A DNA stretch of 64,000 nucleotides from Calothrix sp. PCC 7716 (GCF_019977735.1 NZ_AP025018.1:7258580-7322579); one strand, 5' to 3'. Positions 36,818-45,999 are shown, counted from the first letter of the stretch. Translations and numbers: made by a program. Notes: a model not told the origin generated them from the letters alone.

Positions 36818-37448
36818 TGCCCCAAATTTCTATTAAAGCGTTGCGAATATCAAAAAAATCATTCCAAGCAATATAAGGTTTACTTCGTTCGTCGAGATAT
36901 TTAGCCAAACGGTCACGAGCAAAAACCACAGGCGCCGAAGTAGCCATATTTAAATCGGTAACAGAATCACCAATTGCTATTTTAGTACTCGTTGCGTCAT
37001 ATAAATCCATAACTTTGACTTTATCAACCAACTCAGTTTCACCTTCATATGGCGATACAACGCGAAAATGCGAACCACTCGTATCTATATCTATGGCATA
37101 AATAGCGTGTGCGCGTTCCACCAAAGAATCTAATACCGCGCATACCATCGAGCGTAACCCACCCGACACCACCACAAACGGTACATCCCGCTCTTCCAAA
37201 AAATCTAATAACTCAGGAAGTCCCGCACGCATTTGTTTATGCCGAGTAAACTCAATAATTTCGGGTAAACATGATGATGGTATAGATTCTAATATGCGAC
37301 GCACACCATCACGCAACGTCACCTTTAAAGCATACATTTGGGGAATTAACTCAGAAGCAAGTTCAGGTGCAAACTCCTTTAGTACCGCAACAAAAGTTTC
37401 CTGTGCGGTTATCGTGCCATCAAAATCACAAAAAACTATATTCTTCAT
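36798..37448 (-). CDS. mtnX: HAD phosphatase of methionine salvage, MtnX type
   Basis: This protein of about 216 residues is of the 2-hydroxy-3-keto-5-methylthiopentenyl-1-phosphate phosphatase family. HAD motif I is FCDFDGTITAQETF, motif II VVVSGGLRS, and motif IV IGDSVTDLNMA. The ATG at 37448 starts the protein right before motif I; the longer frame begins with TTG at 37469. With mtnB it covers two consecutive steps after methylthioribulose-1-phosphate. The enolase step (MtnW, RuBisCO-like) is not in the window. Confidence 0.9.
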   Translation of the reverse strand: MKNIVFCDFDGTITAQETFVAVLKEFAPELASELIPQMYALKVTLRDGVRRILESIPSSCLPEIIEFTRHKQMRAGLPELLDFLEERDVPFVVVSGGLRSMVCAVLDSLVERAHAIYAIDIDTSGSHFRVVSPYEGETELVDKVKVMDLYDATSTKIAIGDSVTDLNMATSAPVVFARDRLAKYLDERSKPYIAWNDFFDIRNALIEIWGNEATIT

Positions 37449-37626
37449 TTTTCTAAAATTATAAATCAATGCTTTAAATCTTTGGGTGGTGGTAAATATA
37501 TGCCATCAAAACTAAATGCTAACTCTTTAATCTAATTTTAAAGGAAAGTTATCTACTAGGACTAAAAATTTAGCACGCTAAATACCAAAGAACCAAAATA
37601 TCTATATATAATGTTAGATTTTGAGA

Positions 37627-37896
37627 TTAACGCGCGACTATAACGAAGCCAATAAACAATAAACTAAAAAACAAAGCGGTAATCATAACGTATTCAATTC
37701 TACGGCTAAATAATCTAACCGCTCCTAAAATCAGAAATACTAGTATAACTATGCCTACGTAAGAAGCAGTTTCCCAATCTTTAGCAATTAATGGGTCATC
37801 AATTGAATTGCGAGCAGCTTGTTCTGTTCGTAATGCTACTGGTGCTGTTAAAGGCGCCGAACCTATAAATAATGATGTTTCTTCAGATAAAGACAT
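37627..37896 (-). CDS. Small two-span membrane protein, unknown
   Basis: This 89-residue protein has an N-terminal soluble segment of about 45 residues and two hydrophobic helices (ASYVGIVILVFLILGAVRLF and VMITALFFSLLFIGFVIVA) separated by a basic SRRIEY turn. The size and composition look like a cyanobacterial-specific membrane protein. I do not recognise it. Confidence 0.6.
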   Translation of the reverse strand: MSLSEETSLFIGSAPLTAPVALRTEQAARNSIDDPLIAKDWETASYVGIVILVFLILGAVRLFSRRIEYVMITALFFSLLFIGFVIVAR

Positions 37897-38008
37897 AATT
37901 AATTTATATTAATTTGTTCTTAAAGTAAATGCTTTATCTTTTACATCTACAAAGAAACTAATAACATCTAACCTAAGTATCATCTAATTTAATCTAACTA
38001 CATGTATG

Positions 38009-38875
38009 TTAAGTGTAGGTATTCGAGGATTTCGGCGCAGTCGTTAAACTATCGATACCACCAAGACGAATTTGTTCATAAACACCTTGAGTTGGCGCCA
38101 ACCAAACTCTACCTGTACCTCGAAAAGTTTGCAATAGTCCCTCACCACTCGCCAAAGAGCCTAAAATACTCTTTGTTGATTTCTCGACGGTAAACTCTAT
38201 TCTACCGCTTCGCATTAAAGCAAAGTTACCATCGACTCGAAGCGTTTCGTTTTCTAAATGTACACAATGCACTTCGTCAGCAGGTACTGGTAGTTCAAAG
38301 ATGCATATACCTGTACCACGAATGCGAGTTTGGAATAAACCTTCACCACCTAATAATGCTGAGGAAACATTCTTTTGCATAAAGGCACCAACCTCAAGGG
38401 CGCCTTCACCACAGTAAAATAAACCTTTATCAGCGATAAGTTCTTCGTTGTTGAGATAGTAAACCATGAAATGACTAAACGACGGTTCGAGATATATAAC
38501 TCCATCACCACGATAGCGAGGAATAAATATAGACTCGTTGGTAAGCAACTTATTCAGCATTGCTTTTCCGAGTCCAGCGACTCCACCCGCTTTATTCTCA
38601 ACTTGAATGTTACCATGTAAATACTGTAAGGCGCCTGCTTCGATTTGCGCTTCTCCACCTTGGAGAGTTATTTTAATTTGTTTAAGCTGCATTCCAGCTT
38701 GATTCGCGTAATATATTGCTTGGGCTGTTACTGGGTCGTTTATTCCCGATAATGTTTTGTAACCAAGAATTTCAACCTTAAACCTTTCCCCTGATATACA
38801 GTTAAGAACTTCTAACTTAGAAGCGCTTTTGCGTTGTGATGGTTCTATGAAACCTCTATCCGCTGGATTTACCAT
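38009..38875 (-). CDS. AIM24-family protein
   Basis: This 288-residue beta-rich protein is of the AIM24/TIGR00266 family (TRAP-like fold). Repeated Gly-rich turns such as GEGLFQTRIRGTG and GEGLLQTFRGTG are typical. No signal peptide or membrane span is evident. The family is common in bacteria and mitochondria, with poorly defined roles in membrane-associated organisation. A tRNA gene lies just upstream on the same strand. Confidence 0.88.
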   Translation of the reverse strand: MVNPADRGFIEPSQRKSASKLEVLNCISGERFKVEILGYKTLSGINDPVTAQAIYYANQAGMQLKQIKITLQGGEAQIEAGALQYLHGNIQVENKAGGVAGLGKAMLNKLLTNESIFIPRYRGDGVIYLEPSFSHFMVYYLNNEELIADKGLFYCGEGALEVGAFMQKNVSSALLGGEGLFQTRIRGTGICIFELPVPADEVHCVHLENETLRVDGNFALMRSGRIEFTVEKSTKSILGSLASGEGLLQTFRGTGRVWLAPTQGVYEQIRLGGIDSLTTAPKSSNTYT

Positions 38876-38912
38876 AGCAGTTTGCCCCAGTTGCTACAAA
38901 TATATTGTAATG

Positions 38913-38938
38913 GAGACGTTACATGTAACGTCTCTACA
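38913..38938. repeat. Palindrome GAGACGTTACATGTAACGTCTC
   Basis: A perfect 22-bp palindrome, with the ACGTTACATGTAACGT core shared with 33835-33862, lies between the AIM24 gene and tRNA-Ala. Confidence 0.75.
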
Positions 38939-38966
38939 TTAATTGTGCCTTATATACCTATATATA

Positions 38967-39039
38967 TGGAGGTTAGCGGACTCGAACCGCTGACATCCTG
39001 CTTGCAAAGCAGGCGCTCTACCAACTGAGCTAAACCCCC
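38967..39039 (-). tRNA. tRNA-Ala (anticodon TGC)
   Basis: The 73-nt minus-strand cloverleaf has acceptor GGGGGTT pairing with AACCTCC, D arm AGCTCAGTTGGTAGAGC, anticodon stem CCTGC/GCAGG around TTTGCAA (anticodon TGC), and T arm with GGTTCGAGTCC. The 3' CCA coincides only in part with the acceptor end and need not be encoded. No intron is present. Confidence 0.96.
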
Positions 39040-39102
39040 TTTTATTTTGATAGATTAGATTATATCTGATAATGTTCTTAAAAGAAAGAGGTTATAAGAA
39101 AA

Positions 39103-39984
39103 ATGACTCTGGTAGTAGCTGCATTTTATAAATTTACTAAACTGCCAGATTTTGCCCAGATGCAAGACCCTTTACTGGCATTTTGTCAAGTCCAAGGAAT
39201 TAAGGGTACTATTTTACTGGCGCCTGAAGGTATTAACGGTACTATAGCGGGTGAGCGTAACTCTATTGATGCAGTATTATCTTACCTACGTTCAGATTCT
39301 CGCCTAGCTGACTTAGAACATAAAGAATCTTCAGCTTCAGAATTTCCCTTTGAACGTATGAAGGTAAAGTTAAAGAAAGAAATCGTCACATTAGGTTTAC
39401 CTGTTAACCCTACTTCCCAAGTTGGAACCTACGTTAGACCATCTGATTGGAACGCTGTTATATCTGACCCCGATGTAGTTGTTATAGATACTCGTAACGA
39501 TTATGAAGTAAAAATCGGTTCATTTAAAGGCGCCGTTAACCCAGAGACTCACTCGTTTCGAGAGTTTCCCGACTATGTACGTCATCACCTCGACCCCAAA
39601 AAACACAAAAAAGTAGCAATGTTCTGCACAGGGGGTATTCGCTGCGAAAAAGCTTCCTCTTATATGATGTCTCAAGGATTTGAGCAAGTGTACCATCTTC
39701 AAGGTGGTATTTTGAAATATTTAGAAGAAGTACCACAGCAAGAAAGTCTCTGGTCTGGAGAATGTTTTGTGTTTGACGAACGTATTGCAGTTCAACACGG
39801 GTTAGAACAAGGAACTCATGACATGTGTGTAGGATGCGGACACCCTATTAACGACGAAGATAAACTTTCCCCTCACTACGAAGAAGGAATTTGCTGTTCT
39901 CATTGTTACGATACGTTGACTCCTGAGAAGCGTGCGGGTCTGGAAGAAAAAAGGCGCCAAAACCTTCGTAATAAAGCACTTTAG
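39103..39984 (+). CDS. trhO: tRNA uridine(34) hydroxylase, rhodanese-domain (TrhO/YceA)
   Basis: This 293-residue protein uses oxygen to make 5-hydroxyuridine at wobble position 34 of certain tRNAs. An acylphosphatase-like N-terminal domain has [14 protein letters not shown], and the central rhodanese domain has the active loop [11 protein letters not shown] (Cys175, Cys181). The C-terminal zinc-ribbon-like region has CVGCGHP and CCSHCYD. The last 19 codons and the stop form the first unit of a 92-bp tandem repeat that continues past the gene. Confidence 0.93.
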   Translation: MTLVVAAFYKFTKLPDFAQMQDPLLAFCQVQGIKGTILLAPEGINGTIAGERNSIDAVLSYLRSDSRLADLEHKESSASEFPFERMKVKLKKEIVTLGLPVNPTSQVGTYVRPSDWNAVISDPDVVVIDTRNDYEVKIGSFKGAVNPETHSFREFPDYVRHHLDPKKHKKVAMFCTGGIRCEKASSYMMSQGFEQVYHLQGGILKYLEEVPQQESLWSGECFVFDERIAVQHGLEQGTHDMCVGCGHPINDEDKLSPHYEEGICCSHCYDTLTPEKRAGLEEKRRQNLRNKAL

Positions 39985-40200
39985 TGCTTTCTTTGGGACA
40001 AGCACTGAAGTGCAACAAGAAACGCGCGGGTCTGAAAGAAAAAAGGCGCCAAAACCATCGTAATAAAGCACTTTAGTGCTTTCTTTGGGACAAGCACTGA
40101 AGTGCAACAAGAAACGCGCGGGTCTGAAAGAAAAAAGGCGCCAAAACCATCGTAATAAAGCACTTTAGTGCTTTCTTTGGGACAAGCACTGAAGTGCTTA
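39925..40200 (+). repeat. 92-bp tandem repeat copying the 3' end of trhO three times
   Basis: Three units (about 39925-40016, 40017-40108, 40109-40200) contain the trhO C-terminal codons, the stop and a hairpin AAAGCACTTTAGTGCTTT. Units two and three still encode KRAGLKEKRRQNHRNKAL in frame before a stop, but without start or ribosome site. Each unit has one GGCGCC. The unit hairpins can end transcription in either direction and the last unit abuts the O-methyltransferase stop codon. Confidence 0.93.
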
Positions 40201-40890
40201 TTACGAGGAGTGCTTTTTCATCGCCAACATCAACCCATCACCAACAGGCACTAAACTAATATTAACCCGCGCGTCCTTATGTAACTTCGCATTCAACGTG
40301 CGGATTTTCTTCGTTCTATTATCTTGTACTTCTTGGTCAGCCACCCTTCCAAACCACAATACATTATCGATTGCAATTAAACCACCCGGACGCACGAGTT
40401 GCAAACACCGTTCATAATAATCATCATAAGCACTTTTATCTGCATCAATGAAAGCAAAATCAAACGTTTCGAGTTCTGTTTGAATCAACTTATCGAGCGT
40501 TTCAACCGCCGGAGCAATATGCAAATCTATCTTATGTGATACCCCCGCTTTCTCCCAATAACGCCGTGCAATTTGTGTATACTCTTCACTAATATCGCAA
40601 GCTACAACCTTACCATCAGGTGGCAAAGCTAACGCTACTACCAAAGCACTATATCCAGTAAAAACACCGACTTCTAAAGTTTTTTTCGCTCCAATTAACT
40701 GTACAAGCAAACTCATAAATTGTCCTTGTTCAGGAGCAATTTGCATTATTGCCATTGGGTGCTGCGCTGTTTCCTGTCGCAGTTGCATCAATATTTCTGG
40801 TTCTCGTACCGACACAGAAAGTAAGTAATCACGAAGGTTATTTTCAAGTCCAAGCGTTTGTTTTGTCATATTAATAAGCGTGTCTTCCAA
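40201..40890 (-). CDS. Class I SAM-dependent O-methyltransferase (caffeoyl-CoA OMT type)
   Basis: This 229-residue protein has the SAM-binding TLEVGVFTGYSALVVALAL and VACDISEEY. Metal-binding FIDADKSAYDDYYE and AIDNVLWFGR follow, as in cation-dependent O-methyltransferases. These act on catechol-type groups. It is convergent with trhO, with the tandem repeat between them. Confidence 0.9.
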   Translation of the reverse strand: MEDTLINMTKQTLGLENNLRDYLLSVSVREPEILMQLRQETAQHPMAIMQIAPEQGQFMSLLVQLIGAKKTLEVGVFTGYSALVVALALPPDGKVVACDISEEYTQIARRYWEKAGVSHKIDLHIAPAVETLDKLIQTELETFDFAFIDADKSAYDDYYERCLQLVRPGGLIAIDNVLWFGRVADQEVQDNRTKKIRTLNAKLHKDARVNISLVPVGDGLMLAMKKHSS

Positions 40891-41124
40891 TCAATATTTG
40901 CGTATTTATACATTAATGTATCTAATTTTTTATACATTCTATTTGTGTTAATTCTTTATAATCAAGATATTTATCGGTGAATATAACTAATTTTACAATA
41001 TCAAAATATTAAAAAAACAAAATTAGTTTACTGAAAATACAAATCTACTTCATACTTTTGATTCTTTAACAAAATATCATTGGAATTGTAAAATCTTATG
41101 TTGTAAAATAATCAGGGAGAAACA

Positions 41125-41373
41125 ATGGCTGTACATTTCTTAGCTGCATTAAACTTGCTCAATGCGCCAGTATTAAATAATACTAGCCCCCTAGTGAAAA
41201 AAGGTAACAATCGTGATTACAGCTATGAAATATGGAATACAGAAGATACTATTGGTTACTATTTGAAAGTCAGTAGGTCTGGAAAACATCCTTTTAGTCA
41301 GGCGCCGCAAATAGTGGGTAGTTTCAAAACTCCACAAGATGCATTCAATTATTTAGATACTAACTATAGGTAA
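41125..41373 (+). CDS. Small protein of unknown function
   Basis: This 82-residue protein is preceded by a good Shine-Dalgarno (CAGGGAG at about 41113). The N-terminal MAVHFLAALNLLNAPVL is mildly hydrophobic; the rest contains SYEIWNTEDTIGYYLKV, which looks like a small beta-hairpin domain. I do not recognise it. A hairpin follows directly after the gene. Confidence 0.6.
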   Translation: MAVHFLAALNLLNAPVLNNTSPLVKKGNNRDYSYEIWNTEDTIGYYLKVSRSGKHPFSQAPQIVGSFKTPQDAFNYLDTNYR

Positions 41374-41397
41374 ATCCTCCCAAAAATAAATAAAATC

Positions 41398-41433
41398 ACG
41401 TGTAGAGGCTAAACATGTTTAATCTCTACACGT
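41398..41433 (+). terminator. Hairpin after the 82-residue gene
   Basis: A perfect 10-bp stem (ACGTGTAGAG with CTCTACACGT) encloses the palindrome AAACATGTTT. It resembles a derivative of the ACGTTACATGTAACGT repeat family and sits 25 bp after the stop. No T-run, so its role as a terminator is uncertain. Confidence 0.45.
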
Positions 41434-41642
41434 TACAAAACGTTATGAAACAAAATAATAATAAATAAATACACTTACTAGCTCTAATAAACTTGATAAT
41501 TCGTGGTTGTAGAGCTATTAGGTTATTGAGCATTGGCAGAATGTCAAGGTTTCCATAATTATTCAAATGATTATTTTGATGATAATTGGTAAACTAAAAT
41601 ACAATTTATAATTCCATTTTCTGCATATTTGGGAGAAGTACG

Positions 41643-42581
41643 ATGAGCCGTCCTATTATACTTGGTATTGTTGGTGATAGTGCAGCAGGTAAGACAACTT
41701 TAACGAAAGGAATTGCTCAGGTATTAGGGCCGGAGAATGTGACGGTGATTTGCACTGATGATTATCACAGGTATGACCGCAAGCAGCGTGCAGAAATAGG
41801 TATTACAGCGCTTCACCCAGATTGTAACTATTTAGATATTATGCAACAGCAGTTATCACTGTTGCGAATGGGGCAAGCAATTCTAAAACCTATTTATAGT
41901 CACAAAACAGGAACCTTTGAGGCGCCGGAGTATATAAAGCCTGGTCAATTTGTAATAGTCGAAGGATTATTAGGATATTCAACTCGTGCAGCGCGAGACT
42001 GTTACGACGTTAAAGTATATCTCGCTCCTCCTGAAGGACTGCGGGCAAAATGGAAAATTAAACGTGATACCCAAAAGCGGGGTTATACCGAAGAGCAAGT
42101 ATTAGCAGAATTAGAAAAGCGAGAACCAGATTCTGAACAGTACATTCGTCCGCAGCGTCAATGGTCGGATATTGTAGTTAGTTTTTGCCCTCCTAACGAT
42201 GATATCGACCAAGCTAACGGACATTTAAATGTACGCTTAGTACTTCGTCCAACAATACCTCATCCCGATTTTACCCAAGTACTAGCCTCTGGAAATGGCA
42301 ATCTCAGTTCAGCTATTCGATTAGAACTAGACCGAGATATGGGAAAACCCGTTGATGTATTGGGAGTTGACGGACACGCAACGTTAGAACAAGTAAATAA
42401 ACTTGAGCAAATGATTTGTTCAGATATGCCACATTTAAAAAGCGTGTGCGACCGTGAATCAAATCCCGAACTAGGTAAGGTTTCTGGCACAACAGGTGAA
42501 ACAATTCAAAGTTACCCTTTAGCTTTAACTCAACTGTTAGTAACCTACCACATGCTCAAAGCAACACAAGTACACCCGTAA
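41643..42581 (+). CDS. Phosphoribulokinase paralogue
   Basis: The 312-residue protein has the P-loop GIVGDSAAGKTTL, then VICTDDYHRYDRKQR and the ITALHPDCNYLD substrate segment of PRK, with YIRPQRQWSDIVV later. The canonical cyanobacterial enzyme has a regulatory Cys in the P-loop (GDSGCGKST); here that position is Ala, while the second Cys (ICTDDYH) remains. Redox control through the P-loop disulfide is therefore impossible in this form. It is slightly shorter than Calvin-cycle PRK, and its C-terminal 100 residues diverge. It probably phosphorylates ribulose-5-phosphate or a related sugar or nucleoside, but may be a different kinase. Confidence 0.82.
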   Translation: MSRPIILGIVGDSAAGKTTLTKGIAQVLGPENVTVICTDDYHRYDRKQRAEIGITALHPDCNYLDIMQQQLSLLRMGQAILKPIYSHKTGTFEAPEYIKPGQFVIVEGLLGYSTRAARDCYDVKVYLAPPEGLRAKWKIKRDTQKRGYTEEQVLAELEKREPDSEQYIRPQRQWSDIVVSFCPPNDDIDQANGHLNVRLVLRPTIPHPDFTQVLASGNGNLSSAIRLELDRDMGKPVDVLGVDGHATLEQVNKLEQMICSDMPHLKSVCDRESNPELGKVSGTTGETIQSYPLALTQLLVTYHMLKATQVHP

Positions 42582-42586
42582 ATGTA

Positions 42587-42611
42587 GTAGGGTGGGCAGT
42601 GCCCACCTTAC
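42587..42611. repeat. Palindromic GTGGGCAGTGCCCAC repeat
   Basis: A copy of the family lies 6 bp after the kinase stop codon, a position like those of the copies after livG and the amidohydrolase gene. Confidence 0.7.
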
Positions 42612-42744
42612 TAAATGATACATAACTTAATGAAGCATACATTTAAACTAATTGAAGATTCTGTCAAATTAAGATTTTTTCAAAAAAAAAGACGATAAAT
42701 GTACATAGGTACATTTGTGTTTTAATAAGCTTCTACCTATATAT

Positions 42745-43479
42745 ATGGCTTATAATCTTCGAGTGATTGATATGGCAGAATGCGAGCGTCCGCGAGAGCG
42801 TTTGCTTGCACACGGTTCCAAATTACTATCCACAGCAGAGTTAATTGCAATTTTACTAGCTACAGGTCAAGGCGCCGGAAAGTTATCTGCGGTAGGTTTA
42901 GGACAACACATAATATCTGAGTTGTCAAAGTGTGAACGTGACCCTTTAGCTGCTCTACGTGAAGTCAATCCTTCGGAATTGATGAATATAAAAGGAATAG
43001 GACCAGCAAAGGCAACAACTATTCTAGCTGCTGTTGAATTAGGTAAGCGCGCGTTTCAAGCAAGTCCAGATCAACGAATTCCAGTAGAGAGTCCAGCAGA
43101 TGCAGCAGCAGTGTTGAGTCAAGACTTAATGTGGTATCCGCAAGAAAGATTTGCCGTCATTTTACTAGACGTGAAAAATAAAATGCTAGGAAAACAAGTC
43201 ATAACTATCGGTTCAGCAACAGAAACTCTTGCACCACCCAGAGAAATCTTCCGCGAAGTTATACGTCAAGGCGCCACTAGGTTAATAGTTGCACATAATC
43301 ATCCTTCTGGTAGCGTTGAACCGAGTACTGAAGATATTGATTTAACTCGTCAATTATTAAAAGGCGCCTTGCTTTTGAACATACCACTATTAGACCACGT
43401 AATTTTAGGTAACGGTAACTTTCAGAGCTTGCGGGAAATCACAACTTTATGGGACGAATACCCACAAGGAGATATATAA
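42745..43479 (+). CDS. radC: RadC-type JAB/MPN-domain protein
   Basis: From the ATG at 42745 the protein has about 244 residues: a helix-hairpin-helix region ([14 protein letters not shown]) followed by the JAMM metalloprotease-like domain with [17 protein letters not shown] (His-x-His ... Asp). The TTG at 42715 would add 10 unconserved residues. RadC was named for DNA repair but its real role is unresolved. It is monocistronic and followed by a possible weak hairpin (GGGGACGGAT with ATCCATCCCC). Confidence 0.92.
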   Translation: MAYNLRVIDMAECERPRERLLAHGSKLLSTAELIAILLATGQGAGKLSAVGLGQHIISELSKCERDPLAALREVNPSELMNIKGIGPAKATTILAAVELGKRAFQASPDQRIPVESPADAAAVLSQDLMWYPQERFAVILLDVKNKMLGKQVITIGSATETLAPPREIFREVIRQGATRLIVAHNHPSGSVEPSTEDIDLTRQLLKGALLLNIPLLDHVILGNGNFQSLREITTLWDEYPQGDI

Positions 43480-43593
43480 ACCAAAAAGGGGACGGATAAT
43501 AAATCCATCCCCAACTTTCCAATGACATTAAATCAACAAATAACAATTAAAGTAGATGCTCATTGTCTTCACAGACCGCCTTTTCTTGGTCAA

Positions 43594-44346
43594 CTACGCA
43601 GTTTTCTGACTTTTGCGCTTTCGTAACAACATACCACCGACACCAACCAATCCTAAAACTACACCTGGCTCAGGAACACTTGCATATCTACCTGTGCCAA
43701 TACGGAAAGTATGATTATCAGTTTCAAAACCGCCACTGGCGTCAGTTTGTGACAAAACAATTTTGTCGAAGTTATCGTTATCACCTTCTGAGAAAAACTC
43801 GAAGAAACCATTCTTTTGACCACCGTGCTGCGTTGCTGTAACTGGGGCAAGTGTAGTCATTAGGTCATAAGTTAGTTCTCTAACTAGGTTCGCTCCATTA
43901 AAGAATTTCAAGGTATTACCAATACTTAGCGCTCCCAGATTTAAACCAAAGTAGTTAAATTTCTTACCACCCTTAGCTTCGATAATTGCATCATTCCCTG
44001 TGAATACCGCTAAATATTTAGAGTTATTTACTTCACCGGTTACACCAGAAGGCGCCCATTGGTCAGCATAAATACCAGTTTGCCTTGAGCCTGCTGTTGT
44101 TGATATGGAACCATTTGAAAACGAATACTGTACTTTGTCGTTGCCAGGTAACGCAGCATTATTAAAGTCTAAAGTTGTATAGCCTTGTTCATTAACATTA
44201 TTTGAAAAAGCTCCTTGGTTAGTTACGCCTGGGGTGCGGAACGTACCTGCATTGTAGGTAAATCCAAGAGCATGTGCGGAACCAGCGTAGCTAACAGATG
44301 CAACAACAGATAAAGCAGCGATTGTAAGAGCTTTTTTGATAAACAT
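43594..44346 (-). CDS. PEP-CTERM sorted exoprotein
   Basis: This 250-residue protein has a signal peptide (MFIKKALTIAALSVVASVSY, cleavage near AHA) and a C-terminal sorting tail: VPEPG, a hydrophobic stretch VVLGLVGVGGMLL, and RKRKSQKTA. The middle is a beta-rich domain with few charged residues, no Cys and several Gly-Asn turns. PEP-CTERM proteins are handled by exosortase and often end up in exopolysaccharide or the surface layer. Upstream ribosome site TGGAG is well spaced. Confidence 0.88.
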   Translation of the reverse strand: MFIKKALTIAALSVVASVSYAGSAHALGFTYNAGTFRTPGVTNQGAFSNNVNEQGYTTLDFNNAALPGNDKVQYSFSNGSISTTAGSRQTGIYADQWAPSGVTGEVNNSKYLAVFTGNDAIIEAKGGKKFNYFGLNLGALSIGNTLKFFNGANLVRELTYDLMTTLAPVTATQHGGQKNGFFEFFSEGDNDNFDKIVLSQTDASGGFETDNHTFRIGTGRYASVPEPGVVLGLVGVGGMLLRKRKSQKTA

Positions 44347-44711
44347 GTTTTTAACTCCAGGTATGTTTTGCTATCAATAACCTAATTGTGGAATAGGCTC
44401 ATAGCTTTAGACACCAGAGTGATTACGGCTTTTTTTATTATTTTTCTCTGTCTGCTAAAAAGTACTTTATTTGACCATATACTTCTAGGAATCAAGTAAT
44501 ACCACTCATCCTAAAATGAAGAAGCGCACAAAAATCAAGCCAAAAATATGTAGATTATGTAAATCATGTCATTCTTTGTACTATATAGTGCAAATGGGTT
44601 AATGTTCTAACATCTCCTTAGTCTGATATTTATATTGCTTGCTAGTTTAGTAAAGGAGAATTAAAGCATTATGAATGCAATACCTAGCTGAAAGAATCTA
44701 ACCAAACAAAC
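44347..44711 (+). other. Gene-free interval with a six-codon leader ORF
   Basis: Most of the interval is AT-rich and holds no gene. Near its right end a strong Shine-Dalgarno (TAAAGGAG, about 44651) precedes ATG-AAT-GCA-ATA-CCT-AGC-TGA (44671-44691), 20 bp before the methyltransferase start. This could be a short upstream ORF that sets translation of the next gene, or merely a chance start. Confidence 0.35.
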
Positions 44712-45335
44712 ATGACCAACAGCGCAAAACAATATGCTCCTGCAACTCAACGCAACCGTGAAGCGATTCTAAAAGTACTTCAGCAAGTGCTACCACTAAG
44801 TGGCACAATTTTAGAAGTTGCTTCTGGAACAGGAGAACATGCGGTATTTATGGCGCCGCATTTATTAAAGCATAACTGGTTGCCTTCTGACCCTAACCCC
44901 ATGTCGCGTGCGTCCATAGCAGCATGGTTACATGAAGTAGAAAGCAATAATATCTATGAACCTTTGGATATAGATGCTTCTTTACCAACTTGGAGTGTAG
45001 AGACGCATCAAGACTTTTCACCAATAACAGCCATCGTCAATATAAACATGATTCATATATCACCGTGGGCTGCATGTTTGGGTTTAATGGCAGGCGCCAA
45101 TAGAATATTACCTCCAGGCGGTATCTTATATATGTATGGCCCCTACAAACAAAATGGCAAACATACGGCGCCAAGTAACGAAGCCTTTGACCAATCCTTA
45201 AAAATGCAAAATCCAGAATGGGGTGTACGCGACTTAGAAGAAGTGATACAAGCAGCTAGCGCACAAAATCTATCCTTCCTAAAAACCTTTCAAATGCCAG
45301 CAAACAACCTCTCACTAATATTCCAACATCTTTAA
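44712..45335 (+). CDS. DUF938 SAM-dependent methyltransferase
   Basis: This 207-residue class I methyltransferase fold has TILEVASGTGEHAVFMAPH as SAM motif I, LPSDPNPMSRAS as motif II, and NINMIHISPW as the family signature. The substrate is unknown. It precedes the acireductone dioxygenase gene by about 100 bp on the same strand, so a link to sulfur metabolism is possible but not shown. Confidence 0.88.
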   Translation: MTNSAKQYAPATQRNREAILKVLQQVLPLSGTILEVASGTGEHAVFMAPHLLKHNWLPSDPNPMSRASIAAWLHEVESNNIYEPLDIDASLPTWSVETHQDFSPITAIVNINMIHISPWAACLGLMAGANRILPPGGILYMYGPYKQNGKHTAPSNEAFDQSLKMQNPEWGVRDLEEVIQAASAQNLSFLKTFQMPANNLSLIFQHL

Positions 45336-45349
45336 ATTAATCTTGTGGA

Positions 45350-45402
45350 ACAGGCATCCCTGCCTGTCCCAAATATTTGTCCCTGCCTGTCCCAAATATT
45401 TG
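45350..45402. repeat. GGCATCCCTGCC palindrome with a duplicated right arm
   Basis: The palindrome CAGGCATCCCTGCCTG at 45351 belongs to the same family as 3695-3716. The segment CCCTGCCTGTCCCAAATATT is directly repeated (45358 and 45381), indicating a local 23-bp duplication within the leader of mtnD. Confidence 0.65.
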
Positions 45403-45437
45403 CTACCTTAATAAAGGTGACATCAAAGGAGGTTGAT

Positions 45438-45992
45438 ATGGCAATTTTACAAATGGAAAACGGAAGCAAACTCACAGACTTGCAGTCCATAGTACAAGAA
45501 CTGGCGCCTCTAGGAATAACCCTTAACTACTGGTCAATTGGCGATAACCCTGAATTACACCACTTACTATCTCAAGACAGCCTAGACGATGCACAAAAAG
45601 AAACCGTGCTAACTCATCTAGACCATTATTTTAATGAACTTGCAAGCACAGGCTACACATCACGAGACTTAATCGTTTTACATCCAGAAGTCCCAAATCT
45701 CGATACAATGCTATCAAAATTTGATAAAATTCATACCCACGCTGATGATGAAGTGCGTTATATAGTCGCGGGTGAAGGAATTTTTGGGTTTGTCCGTCCA
45801 GATGGTAGTCAAGTAGAACTAACAGTGCAAGCGCAAGAATATATTAACGTTCCAGCAGGTACACAACACTGGTTTATTTTGACACCTGCAAAACGTGTAA
45901 AAGCCGTGCGCTATTTCTGCGGCACGGCTGGCTGGGTTCCAGAATATACAGATATTCAAATTCGTGTTGGGCGCCAGGTAGCTGGTGTTTAA
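45438..45992 (+). CDS. mtnD: Acireductone dioxygenase
   Basis: The enzyme oxidises acireductone in methionine salvage to the 2-keto acid precursor of methionine and formate (with Fe). The 184-residue cupin has the metal-ligand segment KIHTHADDEVRYIVAGEG (His, His, Glu) and the second His in GTQHWFIL. I chose the ATG at 45438 because of the strong Shine-Dalgarno AAAGGAGGT before it; the upstream frame to 45345 runs through a repeat. It complements mtnX-mtnB 8 kb away on the other strand. Confidence 0.94.
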   Translation: MAILQMENGSKLTDLQSIVQELAPLGITLNYWSIGDNPELHHLLSQDSLDDAQKETVLTHLDHYFNELASTGYTSRDLIVLHPEVPNLDTMLSKFDKIHTHADDEVRYIVAGEGIFGFVRPDGSQVELTVQAQEYINVPAGTQHWFILTPAKRVKAVRYFCGTAGWVPEYTDIQIRVGRQVAGV

Positions 45993-45999
45993 TTTTTAA

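Noticed and set aside
39802-40163. Minus-strand frames across the trhO tail repeats
   Set aside because: They are antisense translations of the 92-bp repeat, giving the same peptide over and over, and overlap trhO.
41643-42581. Uridine kinase call
   Set aside because: Motifs ICTDDYHRYDRKQR and ITALHPDCNYLD fit phosphoribulokinase better than uridine kinase, although the substrate is unproven.
45340-45437. SAM-type riboswitch upstream of mtnD
   Set aside because: The leader is built of a dispersed palindrome and its duplication, plus the ribosome site; no riboswitch-like helices are visible.
45345-45437. N-terminal extension of the acireductone dioxygenase
   Set aside because: The extra 31 residues read through an intergenic repeat, and the strong Shine-Dalgarno favours the ATG at 45438.
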